Positions 23,324 through 31,364 of a stretch of 34,928 nucleotides of DNA are shown here, piece after piece. Within the stretch, counting starts at the first letter, position 1. Every line of letters begins with the position of its first letter. Under the pieces are notes generated by a model. The model made no database searches. It worked only from the letters and a program-made list of their open reading frames with translations, and was not told where the DNA came from. Source of the DNA: Bacteroidaceae bacterium (lineage in GTDB: Bacteria; Bacteroidota; Bacteroidia; Bacteroidales; Bacteroidaceae); contig JAFXAR010000050.1 in NCBI GenBank assembly GCA_017516885.1, positions 1-34,928 of the forward strand, written 5' to 3'. The position numbers and the translations under genes are program-made.

Positions 23324-24407
23324 ATCTTTCGCTGCGTGCGTTCTGCAACTTGGCATAATGGCACACAAGCAGCCGGCCGTTTTCGTCTCTAAGGTGCATG
23401 CCATTGCCTTGACAATATTTAAACACCTCGCACTCCTTGCAAGGACCGGTCTTCATCCATTCGCGATAGCGATACAGAGTGAAACGGTTGTTCCAGACAT
23501 CCCAGAAACTGTCGGAATAGATATTGCCCTGGCGGTAATCACTGCGGATGCTCAGACATCCCGATATTCCTCCGTCGCTCAACACTGAAGCAACTGTAAG
23601 CCCGGCGCGGCATGAATAGCAGTGGTTTCTAACGCGTCCTTCATACTCGCCAAGATAACCCTCGCAACCATACGAAAGCATTATTCTTCCCTCCTCGCGG
23701 GTACGGACAATAAAATCCATAAGCATCCTGAACTCAGAATCGGAAAGCAGAAGCTCGCTGTTCTCCTTTGCACGCCCCATGGGAGTGATTGTAAAGCATC
23801 GCCAATGCTTTACACCGGCATCAGCCAGCAAGTTCTTTATTTCGTCCAGCCTTGAAATATTCCGCCGGTTTACACAAGTTATCACATCCCATGCAAGAGC
23901 AGGAGTGTTCTTTATGCACAAAAGGGCATTATATGCCCTGTCGAAACTGCTCTTGTTATTGCGCAGCCAGTTGTGGTCCTCTTTTGTTCCATCAATATCA
24001 ACAGATATTGAGCGGAGGCCCGACCTCATCAGGTCTTTCATCAACGCTTTGTCGAGAATGTGCCCATTGGTAACCATTCCCCAGTAAAAGCCACGCTCAG
24101 TAATGGCTCTTCCGCACTCCAATATATCGTGACGCACTAACGGCTCGCCGCCTATTGTATGCACCATTGTCCTGACGCCGGGCTGATGCTGCCTTATATC
24201 ATCAAGCACAGGCAGAAAATCGCCTAAAGGCATCTCGCTGACTCTGCTCTCCTTTTTACAGTCACTGCCACAGTGAATGCACGACAAATTGCAATTAAGC
24301 GTACACTCCCAAAAGAGTTGTCTTAATGGGTGCGTACGCTTTAGTTCTTCGGTAAGCCTGTAAGCAAGCTCATGCTCTTGAGAGAAAGATGACTGACTTT
24401 TTTGCAT
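23322..24407 (-). CDS. Radical SAM/SPASM domain protein
   Basis: A 361-residue protein. A radical SAM core carries the CxxxCxxC cluster motif (C39, C43, C46 in FWECTLNCNLSCIHC) and a GGEPL motif. The C-terminal SPASM region has extra cysteines (NHCYSCRAGL, ISGCLSIR, GPCKECEVFKYCQGNGMH, VCHY) for auxiliary Fe-S clusters. SPASM proteins usually modify ribosomal peptides or mature other proteins. The opening LRQLFWECTLNCN resembles a Bacteroidales group linked to small lipoproteins (rSAM/lipoprotein systems), but this is from memory. Its ATG shares one base with the murI stop (TGATG), so translation is coupled. No precursor peptide is seen nearby. Confidence 0.85.
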   Translation of the reverse strand: MQKSQSSFSQEHELAYRLTEELKRTHPLRQLFWECTLNCNLSCIHCGSDCKKESRVSEMPLGDFLPVLDDIRQHQPGVRTMVHTIGGEPLVRHDILECGRAITERGFYWGMVTNGHILDKALMKDLMRSGLRSISVDIDGTKEDHNWLRNNKSSFDRAYNALLCIKNTPALAWDVITCVNRRNISRLDEIKNLLADAGVKHWRCFTITPMGRAKENSELLLSDSEFRMLMDFIVRTREEGRIMLSYGCEGYLGEYEGRVRNHCYSCRAGLTVASVLSDGGISGCLSIRSDYRQGNIYSDSFWDVWNNRFTLYRYREWMKTGPCKECEVFKYCQGNGMHLRDENGRLLVCHYAKLQNARSER

Positions 24408-25255
24408 CAGGTTAATTGGATATTTTCTACCTTTATCGGGTGATTCAGGAACAGCGATGCCTGCTCGCAAAATTTTCCGCCGCTCTCGGTTGTGCAGAAC
24501 CTTGATGTTCCCCCTTTGGTGCAAAGGGATTCCATTTCGGGATGATTAGCTAAATAACGCCTGAGCGAATCGGCAACAGTTGCGCCCTGAGTTACTATGT
24601 TAACGCCCTGAGGCATGTATTTTCTTATTTTCTCAATGAGCATAGGATAGTGCGTGCAGCCAAGTATCACGGTATCAATCTCCGGGTCACGAGACATAAG
24701 GCTGTCGATATGGCGCTTTACAAAATAGTCGGCACCTTCACATGAATATTCGTTTGTCTCCACTAAAGGCACCCACATTGGGCATGCTTCGCCTGTAACC
24801 TCAATATCAGGGAACAGCTTGCGTATCTCCAATGGATAAGAGTGAGACTTGATTGTTCCCTCTGTTGCAAGAACACCTATGTGGCGCGTTTTTGTCATGT
24901 CGCCTATGCCTTCAACTGTTGGCCGTATAATGCCGAGCACACGGCGGTTGGGGTCAAGCGACGGTATGTCAACCTGCTGTATTGTGCGCAGGGCCTTTGC
25001 CGAAGCTGTGTTGCACGCAAGAATAACTAACTGGCATCCCTGCTGGAACAGATAACGCACCGACTGACGAGTGAATTCATAGACAACATCAAAAGAGCGT
25101 GTTCCGTAAGGGGTGCGGGCATTATCGCCCAGATACAGGTAATCGTACTGCGGCAGCAGCTTCTGTATCTCATCGTATATTGTCAAACCTCCGTATCCTG
25201 AATCGAAGACACCTATTGGGCCTGCACCCTTAGGCAGTTCTATAAATGCGTTCAT
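24407..25255 (-). CDS. murI: Glutamate racemase
   Basis: A 282-residue enzyme that makes D-glutamate for peptidoglycan. The two catalytic cysteines are C81 (LACNTAS) and C200 (LGCTHYP). GVFDSGYGGLTI and LGDNARTPYG are the usual N-terminal signatures. It follows the third skp gene by 33 bp and ends one base into the radical SAM gene. The start at ATG 25255 fits the family, with a short N-terminal lead-in (MNAFIELPKGAG). Confidence 0.96.
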   Translation of the reverse strand: MNAFIELPKGAGPIGVFDSGYGGLTIYDEIQKLLPQYDYLYLGDNARTPYGTRSFDVVYEFTRQSVRYLFQQGCQLVILACNTASAKALRTIQQVDIPSLDPNRRVLGIIRPTVEGIGDMTKTRHIGVLATEGTIKSHSYPLEIRKLFPDIEVTGEACPMWVPLVETNEYSCEGADYFVKRHIDSLMSRDPEIDTVILGCTHYPMLIEKIRKYMPQGVNIVTQGATVADSLRRYLANHPEMESLCTKGGTSRFCTTESGGKFCEQASLFLNHPIKVENIQLT

Positions 25256-25288
25256 GACTATCTGTTTTTACTGCTTTTCAATAGAGAT

Positions 25289-26023
25289 TTATTTTTTTAC
25301 AGCCGTGCTGTCGGTTGCTACTGCAATGGAATCCTTTGCAACTGTGAACTCCTTTGCACCTATTGAACCTTCATCGGTTGTAACATCTGTGTCGCCGTCC
25401 AATACGGCTGTTCCATCTTTTACAACCTCCGACCCAGCCTCGTCTTCTGCATCTTTAAGTTCTACGGCCTTATCCAGAGAAGTATCCTCAGCGCATTCAA
25501 CAAGGGGATTCTTTGGCCGTTCTGTTGGATTAAGGACTTCTTCAATTAGCAACGCTGTAATATCAGCACCGGCTTTAGGATTGACATAACTGTACTTCAC
25601 TTCATCGGTATTTATTGCATAGGCAAGAGAATCCCTAAGACAAACGCGTTCAAGTGCTTTCTCTATCTTCTGGTTGCAGGGATAAAAGAGCGAGTCTTTT
25701 GCAGCAGCAAGCCAACGGCGCATCTCCTTTCTAAAAAGGATGCTGTTATCCACCATCTGCTGGAGTTCGTTCTGCCTCTTGCGCAGAATGAGTTCGGGAA
25801 AATCCTGCTGTCCGTCAAGGTAAGCCACATAAGCACGCGTCAGTTCCTGCTCATTGCGCTCCACCTCATTTTGGCAACGCTCTTTGAGCAACTTATACTC
25901 TTTTTCGGCATTAGCATACTCAGGTATCTCACCAAGCACCTTAGCATGGCTGTAATATCCGAACTGCACTTGAGCTAAAAGCGAAAGCGGTGACAATACC
26001 AGCAAAAGCAATATTTTACGCAT
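25289..26023 (-). CDS. Skp/OmpH-like chaperone, divergent, with acidic C-terminal tail
   Basis: A 244-residue protein with a signal peptide (MRKILLLLVLSPLSLLA). It has the OmpH/Skp start pattern (QFGYYSHAKVLGEIPEYANA) and long coiled-coil helices to about residue 130. The last 70 residues are unlike normal Skp: a low-complexity Asp/Glu/Thr/Val/Ser stretch with short repeats (VAKDSIAVATDSTAV). Skp proteins are periplasmic trimers that hold unfolded outer-membrane proteins for BamA. This is the third, most diverged copy in a row, separated from copy 2 by a strong hairpin. The tail could be a disordered client-binding or localisation segment. Confidence 0.8.
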   Translation of the reverse strand: MRKILLLLVLSPLSLLAQVQFGYYSHAKVLGEIPEYANAEKEYKLLKERCQNEVERNEQELTRAYVAYLDGQQDFPELILRKRQNELQQMVDNSILFRKEMRRWLAAAKDSLFYPCNQKIEKALERVCLRDSLAYAINTDEVKYSYVNPKAGADITALLIEEVLNPTERPKNPLVECAEDTSLDKAVELKDAEDEAGSEVVKDGTAVLDGDTDVTTDEGSIGAKEFTVAKDSIAVATDSTAVKK

Positions 26024-26086
26024 AATGTAAAAGCAATATGTTTAGAAACTGTTTTATTTTCCATGAAGCTGATTGGCAAACAGCCT

Positions 26087-26094
26087 CAAAATTA
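26087..26094 (-). promoter_or_regulatory. Possible promoter -7 element of the third skp copy
   Basis: The minus-strand TAATTTTG matches TAnnTTTG, but no -33 element is visible because the hairpin occupies that region. It would give the third skp copy, murI and the radical SAM gene their own transcript. Confidence 0.35.
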
Positions 26095-26107
26095 CAGTGG
26101 GGTATAT

Positions 26108-26153
26108 CTTAAATCTTATGAGGGCGACTTTAGCCGCCCTCATAAGATTTAAG
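26108..26153. terminator. Strong hairpin between skp copies 2 and 3
   Basis: cttaaatcttatgagggcg (26108-26126) pairs perfectly with its complement (26135-26153) around an 8-base loop. On the minus strand it lacks a T run of more than three. It probably attenuates or processes the long bamA-skp transcript instead of stopping it. Confidence 0.7.
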
Positions 26154-26171
26154 TCAAGTTCTTGCGGGCTA

Positions 26172-26678
26172 TTACTTAGCCTGAATACCCAACTTAGCCT
26201 TTACCTTAGCTGTAACATCCTCGCAAAGAGTTGTGCTTACATAAGGCATGCCGCCTGCAAGGTCGAAAATTGCCACAAAACCACCGTCACGGCCAACTGC
26301 ATCAAGCGCGTTACGGAGTTTTGTCTGTATGTTCATCATTTCATCATTCTCTGCCTTTGCAAGGTTTGCAGCAACCTCCTGACGGTACTGCTCAAGGCGC
26401 TGCTGCAACTGCATAATCTCCTCGTAACGGCGTTTCAGGATATTCTCGGGAACTGAATCCTGCTGGAGCTTTTCAAACTCTGAGCCTTTCTTCTCGAGTT
26501 CAGTACGCATGGCGTTGAAATCATCGGTATATGTTTTCTCAAGGTCCTGAATCTTCTTCTGAGCCTGAGCATATTCAGGCATAATCTGTACAATGTCAGC
26601 AGAGTTTACATAACCGAATTTCTGTGCAAGCATGCTCATTGGAGCAAGAAGCATAATAAAAATCAAAATTTTTTTCAT
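26172..26678 (-). CDS. Skp/OmpH-like periplasmic chaperone (copy 2)
   Basis: A 168-residue protein, near the usual Skp length. It has a signal peptide (MKKILIFIMLLAPMSMLA), the OmpH opening QKFGYVNSADIVQIMPEYAQ, a long amphipathic coiled coil (about 40-130), and a closing beta segment (FVAIFDLAGGMPYVS). It should trap outer-membrane proteins in the periplasm and pass them to BamA, whose gene is two genes upstream in the same cluster. ATG 26678 is preferred over 26702 because the signal peptide begins there. Confidence 0.88.
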   Translation of the reverse strand: MKKILIFIMLLAPMSMLAQKFGYVNSADIVQIMPEYAQAQKKIQDLEKTYTDDFNAMRTELEKKGSEFEKLQQDSVPENILKRRYEEIMQLQQRLEQYRQEVAANLAKAENDEMMNIQTKLRNALDAVGRDGGFVAIFDLAGGMPYVSTTLCEDVTAKVKAKLGIQAK

Positions 26679-26716
26679 CTTTACTAATTTTATATTAAAC
26701 ATTGATTATTTCTACT

Positions 26717-27232
26717 TTATTCCGAATATCCCAATTTCACAAGCACCTCGCCGCTTATGTCAATGGAAGGTGAGGCATATATGATACTCACAGCCGATGC
26801 ACGGTCTATTACCATGGAATATTTCTTTGCCTCACATATCTCCTTCACGGCATTGTATATTTCGTCCTGGATAGGCGCCATAAGGCTTTCGCGTTTTTTG
26901 TAAAACTCGCCCTGCGGTCCGAAATAGGTGCGTTTGAGTTCACTTGCCTCCTTCTCCTTTGCAAGAATCTCCTCCTCGCGCTGGATACGCTGCTCATCGG
27001 AAAGGAATGCCGATTCGCTCTGGTATTTCTTATATAGCTCCTCCGCTTCCTGAACAACCTCGTCTATCTCGCCCTGCCAGCGCTTTGACTGCTGGTTAAG
27101 CTGCTCATTGGCACGTTCGTATGCCGGTATATTCTTGAGTATATACTCCATGTCAACAAGCGCATACTTCTGCGCCTGGATGCCTGCAACTGCAAAACAG
27201 GCAAATAAAAGTGTCAAAAATAGTTTCTTCAT
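26717..27232 (-). CDS. Skp/OmpH-like periplasmic chaperone (copy 1)
   Basis: A 171-residue Skp protein. The signal peptide is MKKLFLTLLFACFAVAGIQA. YALVDMEYILKNIPAYERAN is the typical opening, and charged coiled-coil helices run from about 45 to 125. YSMVIDRASAVSIIYASPSIDIS is the typical closing strand. It lies 18 bp downstream of bamA. Its sequence differs clearly from copies 2 and 3, so the duplication is old. Confidence 0.88.
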   Translation of the reverse strand: MKKLFLTLLFACFAVAGIQAQKYALVDMEYILKNIPAYERANEQLNQQSKRWQGEIDEVVQEAEELYKKYQSESAFLSDEQRIQREEEILAKEKEASELKRTYFGPQGEFYKKRESLMAPIQDEIYNAVKEICEAKKYSMVIDRASAVSIIYASPSIDISGEVLVKLGYSE

Positions 27233-27250
27233 AACAGTATTGTCCTTTGT

Positions 27251-29884
27251 TTAGAATTCCTGTCCCAAGATAAAGTGGAAGTGACTGCCACCGTACTGTG
27301 ACGAGCCGAACACATTGTCAAATCCGTATGCCCAGTCAAGTCCAACGAGACCAATCATCTGCAAATAGATGCGCACTCCCACTCCTGCACTGCGCTTGAG
27401 GTCAAAGAGATTGAACTTTGATGCATCGGTCCATGCATTTCCGCCCTCAACAAAGGCAAGGCCGTAAATTGTTGTGGAGCTCTGCATCATGAAGGGGAAG
27501 CGCAGCTCAAGGCCCAAGCGGGTATACGCGTATCCCTCGCGGCCATACGGTGTAAGGCTTCCGTTCTCATATCCTCTCAGGGCTATCATGTCGGTAGCGT
27601 AGTTGTATGAATATCCGCTCATACCGTCACCGCCCACATAGAATGTCTCAAACGGTGATTTCTTATGCCTGTCGTAACTGCCGAGAATACCGAAGTCGGC
27701 ACGCGTCATGAGCACAAGATTGTACTTGCCCTCTGTGAGCGAGGTATATGTCTTGCTGCGGAACTTGAACTTGTAGTACTCAATCCACTTGTGCTTGTCG
27801 CGAAGTTCGTCCTTATAAGACGGGCTGCTTGTGTTTTTTGCCAAGTTAGCATAGTCCTTGCCATCCCATAATGAATAAGGAGGTGTCACTGATGCAACAA
27901 ATGAGAACTCAGAGCCTTCGCGAGGGAAGAGCGGATTCATTACCGTGCTGCGTCCCAGCGAAAGGGTAAGGTTTATATTGTTGCAGTTACCGTCGGTAAT
28001 CAGGAAGTACTGCCAGTCCTTGAGCGAATACACCTGGTAGTTCAGTTCGGCCGAGAGGGTAAAGTTATCATCGGGCCACTGCAGACGGCGTCCCCAGCCC
28101 ACTGACACACCATACATCTTTATATATTTGTCGGGGTCGTAATATGAGGACATGTTGTTGTAGCCATATCCGTTATAGTTTCCGTAACCGTACAGATAGT
28201 TGGTGTAGTTGTTATAATAGGCCGAATTGTAGTAGCTGTCGGCAACGTCGGTCTGTATTGAGAGGAATGCCGAAACAGAGAACGAATTCGGACGCTTGCG
28301 GCCGAACCAGGGGTCGAAGAACGATACGCTGTACGACTGGTAGTAGCGGCCATTGGACTGAGCGCTGATTGTAAGCGTCTGTCCATCGCCCTGCGGAATA
28401 AATCCGCGGCGGAGAGCCTTCTTCTTGAAGAGGTTGCGCATTGAGAAGTTTGTAAACTTCAATGAGAGTTTGCCGATTACGCCGGTCTGTCCCCATCCGG
28501 CAGAGACCTCTATCTGGTCACTGCTCTTTGTCTGAAGCTTCCAGTTGATGTCCACAGTTCCGCTCTCAGGGTTAGGAGTAACACCCGGGTCAATTGTTTC
28601 AGGGTCAAAATGGCCCATATTGGCAATCTGGCGGTAAGAGCGCTCAAGAGCGTCCATTGAGAACATGCTTCCGGGCAGTGTGTAGAGCTCGCGGCGAACC
28701 ACCTCCTCATACAGACGGTCGTTGCCCGAGATTGTCACGCGGTCAATTGTTGCCTGTACGCCCTCGGCCATGCGTATCTCCAGGTCGACAGAGTCATTCT
28801 CTATGCGCGCTTCGGTGGGAATTACGTCAAAAAACACATAACCTTCGTTATAGTAGAGATTCTTTACAGCATCCTCATCGTGAAGCAGCCTGTTTTCAAG
28901 TTCGTTCTGGTTATATACATCACCGGCCTTCATGCGGAGCGCATAATCGAGATATGCAGTGGAGAAGACGCTGTTTCCTACCCACTTGATGCTGCGGATA
29001 TGGTATTTGTTACCCTCCTCAATATCCATGTATATATCTACGCTGTTATCGTCGTACATAACCACGCTGTCCTTTACAATGCGCGCATCGCGATAGCCGA
29101 GTTCGTTGTATCGCTCTATGATTTTCTCCTTATCCTCTTTATAACGCTCCTCCGTAAATTTCTTTGAACGGAAAAGGGCATGCCAAAGGTTGTCAAGGCG
29201 TGTTTTTTCACGCGTCTTCTTCATGGCATACTTTACCTTCTTTTCAGAGAGCGCCTGCTCGCCGTCAATGTAGATGCGGTGAACCTTGATTTTGCCCTTC
29301 TTATCAATGTTTACATCAACGATAACCCTGCGGTCGCCTGTTACGTCGGGACGCTGCACCACATTTACCTCAGCATTCTTGTATCCCTTGTCATCGTAGT
29401 AGTTCTTGATGATTTTTGTTGCGCGGTCAATGATGTCGGGGGTAATTTGGTTACCTTTTATAATACCTATTTTTGACTGAATATCCTCGCGCTCCGACTT
29501 TTTCACACCCAAGATATTGAGCTGCGACACACGCGGACGCTGCTTGAGGCTTATGCCAAGATATATGCTGCCGCCCTTCACGCTGTCGGCAGTAATGCTA
29601 ACATCCTCAAAAAGGCCATGTTTCCAATAGCGCTTGATAGCATTTGTCACCTCATCGCCGGGCACAGATATTTCATCGCCGACAGAAAGGCCGGAGAGAC
29701 CTATCACCACTGCCGGCTCGAGGTCATCGACACCCGACAGGTTAAAACCGGCAATAGTGTACTTTGGCGGATTGTTGGTATATAGTATTGTTGGCTTTTC
29801 TATTGTCTTCTGAGCCATAGTTTCTGCCACAGAAAAGAACAGAAGCGCCAACAGCAATATTCTGAAAACCGTGATATTTCTCAT
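27251..29884 (-). CDS. bamA: Outer-membrane protein assembly factor BamA
   Basis: An 877-residue Omp85 protein and the core of the BAM machine that inserts beta-barrel proteins. A signal peptide (MRNITVFRILLLALLFFSVA) leads into five POTRA domains in the N-terminal half. A 16-stranded barrel follows, with the Omp85 pattern ending in GSSQYGGSHFHFILGQEF, a C-terminal aromatic signal. In the barrel, about residues 550-590, is an unusual Tyr/Asn/Gly-rich loop (YYNNYTNYLYGYGNYNG; bases about 28135-28242). ATG 29884 comes two bases after the uppS stop; an ATG at 29893 overlaps it and would add three residues. Skp genes follow immediately. Confidence 0.95.
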   Translation of the reverse strand: MRNITVFRILLLALLFFSVAETMAQKTIEKPTILYTNNPPKYTIAGFNLSGVDDLEPAVVIGLSGLSVGDEISVPGDEVTNAIKRYWKHGLFEDVSITADSVKGGSIYLGISLKQRPRVSQLNILGVKKSEREDIQSKIGIIKGNQITPDIIDRATKIIKNYYDDKGYKNAEVNVVQRPDVTGDRRVIVDVNIDKKGKIKVHRIYIDGEQALSEKKVKYAMKKTREKTRLDNLWHALFRSKKFTEERYKEDKEKIIERYNELGYRDARIVKDSVVMYDDNSVDIYMDIEEGNKYHIRSIKWVGNSVFSTAYLDYALRMKAGDVYNQNELENRLLHDEDAVKNLYYNEGYVFFDVIPTEARIENDSVDLEIRMAEGVQATIDRVTISGNDRLYEEVVRRELYTLPGSMFSMDALERSYRQIANMGHFDPETIDPGVTPNPESGTVDINWKLQTKSSDQIEVSAGWGQTGVIGKLSLKFTNFSMRNLFKKKALRRGFIPQGDGQTLTISAQSNGRYYQSYSVSFFDPWFGRKRPNSFSVSAFLSIQTDVADSYYNSAYYNNYTNYLYGYGNYNGYGYNNMSSYYDPDKYIKMYGVSVGWGRRLQWPDDNFTLSAELNYQVYSLKDWQYFLITDGNCNNINLTLSLGRSTVMNPLFPREGSEFSFVASVTPPYSLWDGKDYANLAKNTSSPSYKDELRDKHKWIEYYKFKFRSKTYTSLTEGKYNLVLMTRADFGILGSYDRHKKSPFETFYVGGDGMSGYSYNYATDMIALRGYENGSLTPYGREGYAYTRLGLELRFPFMMQSSTTIYGLAFVEGGNAWTDASKFNLFDLKRSAGVGVRIYLQMIGLVGLDWAYGFDNVFGSSQYGGSHFHFILGQEF

Positions 29885-29885
29885 C

Positions 29886-30653
29886 TTATGCATGTTTATC
29901 ATCTTTATCTTCATTAGTTACCTGCTCGCCTGTAAGTCCGAAACGGCGCTGGCGATGCTGATATTCATATACCGCCTTGCACAGCTGCTGATTATCAAAA
30001 TCGGGCCATAGGACATCGGTAAAATAGAGTTCCGAGTATGCTGCCTGCCACAATAGGAAATTGCTCAAGCGCACCTCTTTTCCGGTTCTTATAAGCAAAT
30101 CAGGGTCGGGCATAAAGTTCGTGGTCAGAGCATCTGTTATTGTCTGCTCTGTAATTTCCGAAGCCTTCAATTCTCCGCGCTCCACCTTTGCCGCCAAAGA
30201 GCGTGCAGCCTCAGTTATCTCCCATCTTGCAGAATAGCTGAGGGCGAGCACCATGGTCATCTTGCTGCCACCAGAGGTGCGGGAAATGCATGCCTCAAGA
30301 CGCTCGCGCACATTGTCGGGCAGCATGCTCATGTCGCCCACAATCTTGAAACTGACATTATTCTTTATAAATATCTCTTCTTCTACAGATTCAAACAGCA
30401 GAGCCATTAGTGCAGCCACTTCTGCTACCGGCCGGTTCCAGTTCTCCGTAGAGAATGTGTAAAGAGTAAGATACCTCACACCTAAGTTCAAGGCATTCTC
30501 AACCAGCTTGCGTACCGCAGCGACACCGGCCTGATGTCCTTGCGAACGCTCAAGCCCCCTCTGCTGCGCCCAGCGTCCATTGCCGTCCATTATTATGGCA
30601 ATATGCCGGGGTATATTGTTTTTGTCTATCTGTTCAATGTAATCCATAGTCAT
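29886..30653 (-). CDS. uppS: Undecaprenyl diphosphate synthase
   Basis: A 255-residue cis-prenyltransferase that makes the C55 lipid carrier for peptidoglycan and surface polysaccharides. [17 protein letters not shown] holds the catalytic aspartate and the substrate-binding Gly-Asn-Gly-Arg-Trp. [11 protein letters not shown] and the C-terminal [21 protein letters not shown] complete the family signature. It lies three bases after the DUF6089 gene; a second in-frame ATG is at 30647. The bamA start is two bases after its stop. Confidence 0.96.
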   Translation of the reverse strand: MTMDYIEQIDKNNIPRHIAIIMDGNGRWAQQRGLERSQGHQAGVAAVRKLVENALNLGVRYLTLYTFSTENWNRPVAEVAALMALLFESVEEEIFIKNNVSFKIVGDMSMLPDNVRERLEACISRTSGGSKMTMVLALSYSARWEITEAARSLAAKVERGELKASEITEQTITDALTTNFMPDPDLLIRTGKEVRLSNFLLWQAAYSELYFTDVLWPDFDNQQLCKAVYEYQHRQRRFGLTGEQVTNEDKDDKHA

Positions 30654-30656
30654 TGC

Positions 30657-31358
30657 TCAATTATTGCATTCCCTATATTTTGGCGACAGGTCATAAGTGA
30701 CTGATATTGTCAAGAATGAATAGCTGTCCCTGTTTTTCATTGCACCGCTCTTTATTCCGTAGGGGTCGTCCAGGATTGGAGCTGTCTCTTTTGTAACATC
30801 AAGCTTATCGCTCGTTGTAAAACGGAACGACAGCTCGCACCCTAAATTTATGCGTGGGGCAATTTTATATTTTACCCCCACCCCCATTGGGATATTCATG
30901 GCAAACACATGTTCCGCAGGGCTTGGAGCGTAAGTACAGCCCAGTCCGGCAAAGACATAAGGTGTAAAGCGGCGGGTGCTTTTGTAGCCTGTTCCATCAC
31001 CGTAGGCAAAGAAATTGTACTCAAACTGCGCGCCCAAGTCGCACAGCATACGCGAGAACTCCACATCGCCGCCGGGAAAACGGTTGTCGTTTCCTGCCGT
31101 ACTGCCCGAAATTCCCGCAAATGCAAGATTTGCCTTCACCACCATGCGGGGGTTAATATTGTAACGCCCTAAAAGGCCGCCCATAATGTTCATATTGTTT
31201 ATGAGCGAATTGTAGTTAGCGTCGCCGTAGTAACTGCTCCCTCCAGCCATTACTCCAACCTCATAGCGGTACTCCAAGTTATCGGCATGCGCATTTCCCG
31301 CAAAGCACATAAGCATTGCGCTTGCAAGAAACAGATGCAAAGCCCTTTTTACCGCCAT
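30657..31358 (-). CDS. DUF6089-type outer-membrane beta-barrel protein
   Basis: A 233-residue protein with a signal peptide (MAVKRALHLFLASAMLMCFAGNAHA). A small barrel follows, with alternating aromatic strands (YRYEVGVMAGGSSYYGDANY, PYVFAGLGCTYAP, LGCELSFRFTTSDKLD, YSFLTISVTYDLSPKY). This matches DUF6089, a family typically found before uppS and bamA in Bacteroidales. Its exact role is not known; position suggests a part in envelope assembly. It is seven bases from the DUF6242 gene. Confidence 0.8.
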   Translation of the reverse strand: MAVKRALHLFLASAMLMCFAGNAHADNLEYRYEVGVMAGGSSYYGDANYNSLINNMNIMGGLLGRYNINPRMVVKANLAFAGISGSTAGNDNRFPGGDVEFSRMLCDLGAQFEYNFFAYGDGTGYKSTRRFTPYVFAGLGCTYAPSPAEHVFAMNIPMGVGVKYKIAPRINLGCELSFRFTTSDKLDVTKETAPILDDPYGIKSGAMKNRDSYSFLTISVTYDLSPKYRECNN

Positions 31359-31364
31359 ATTATA

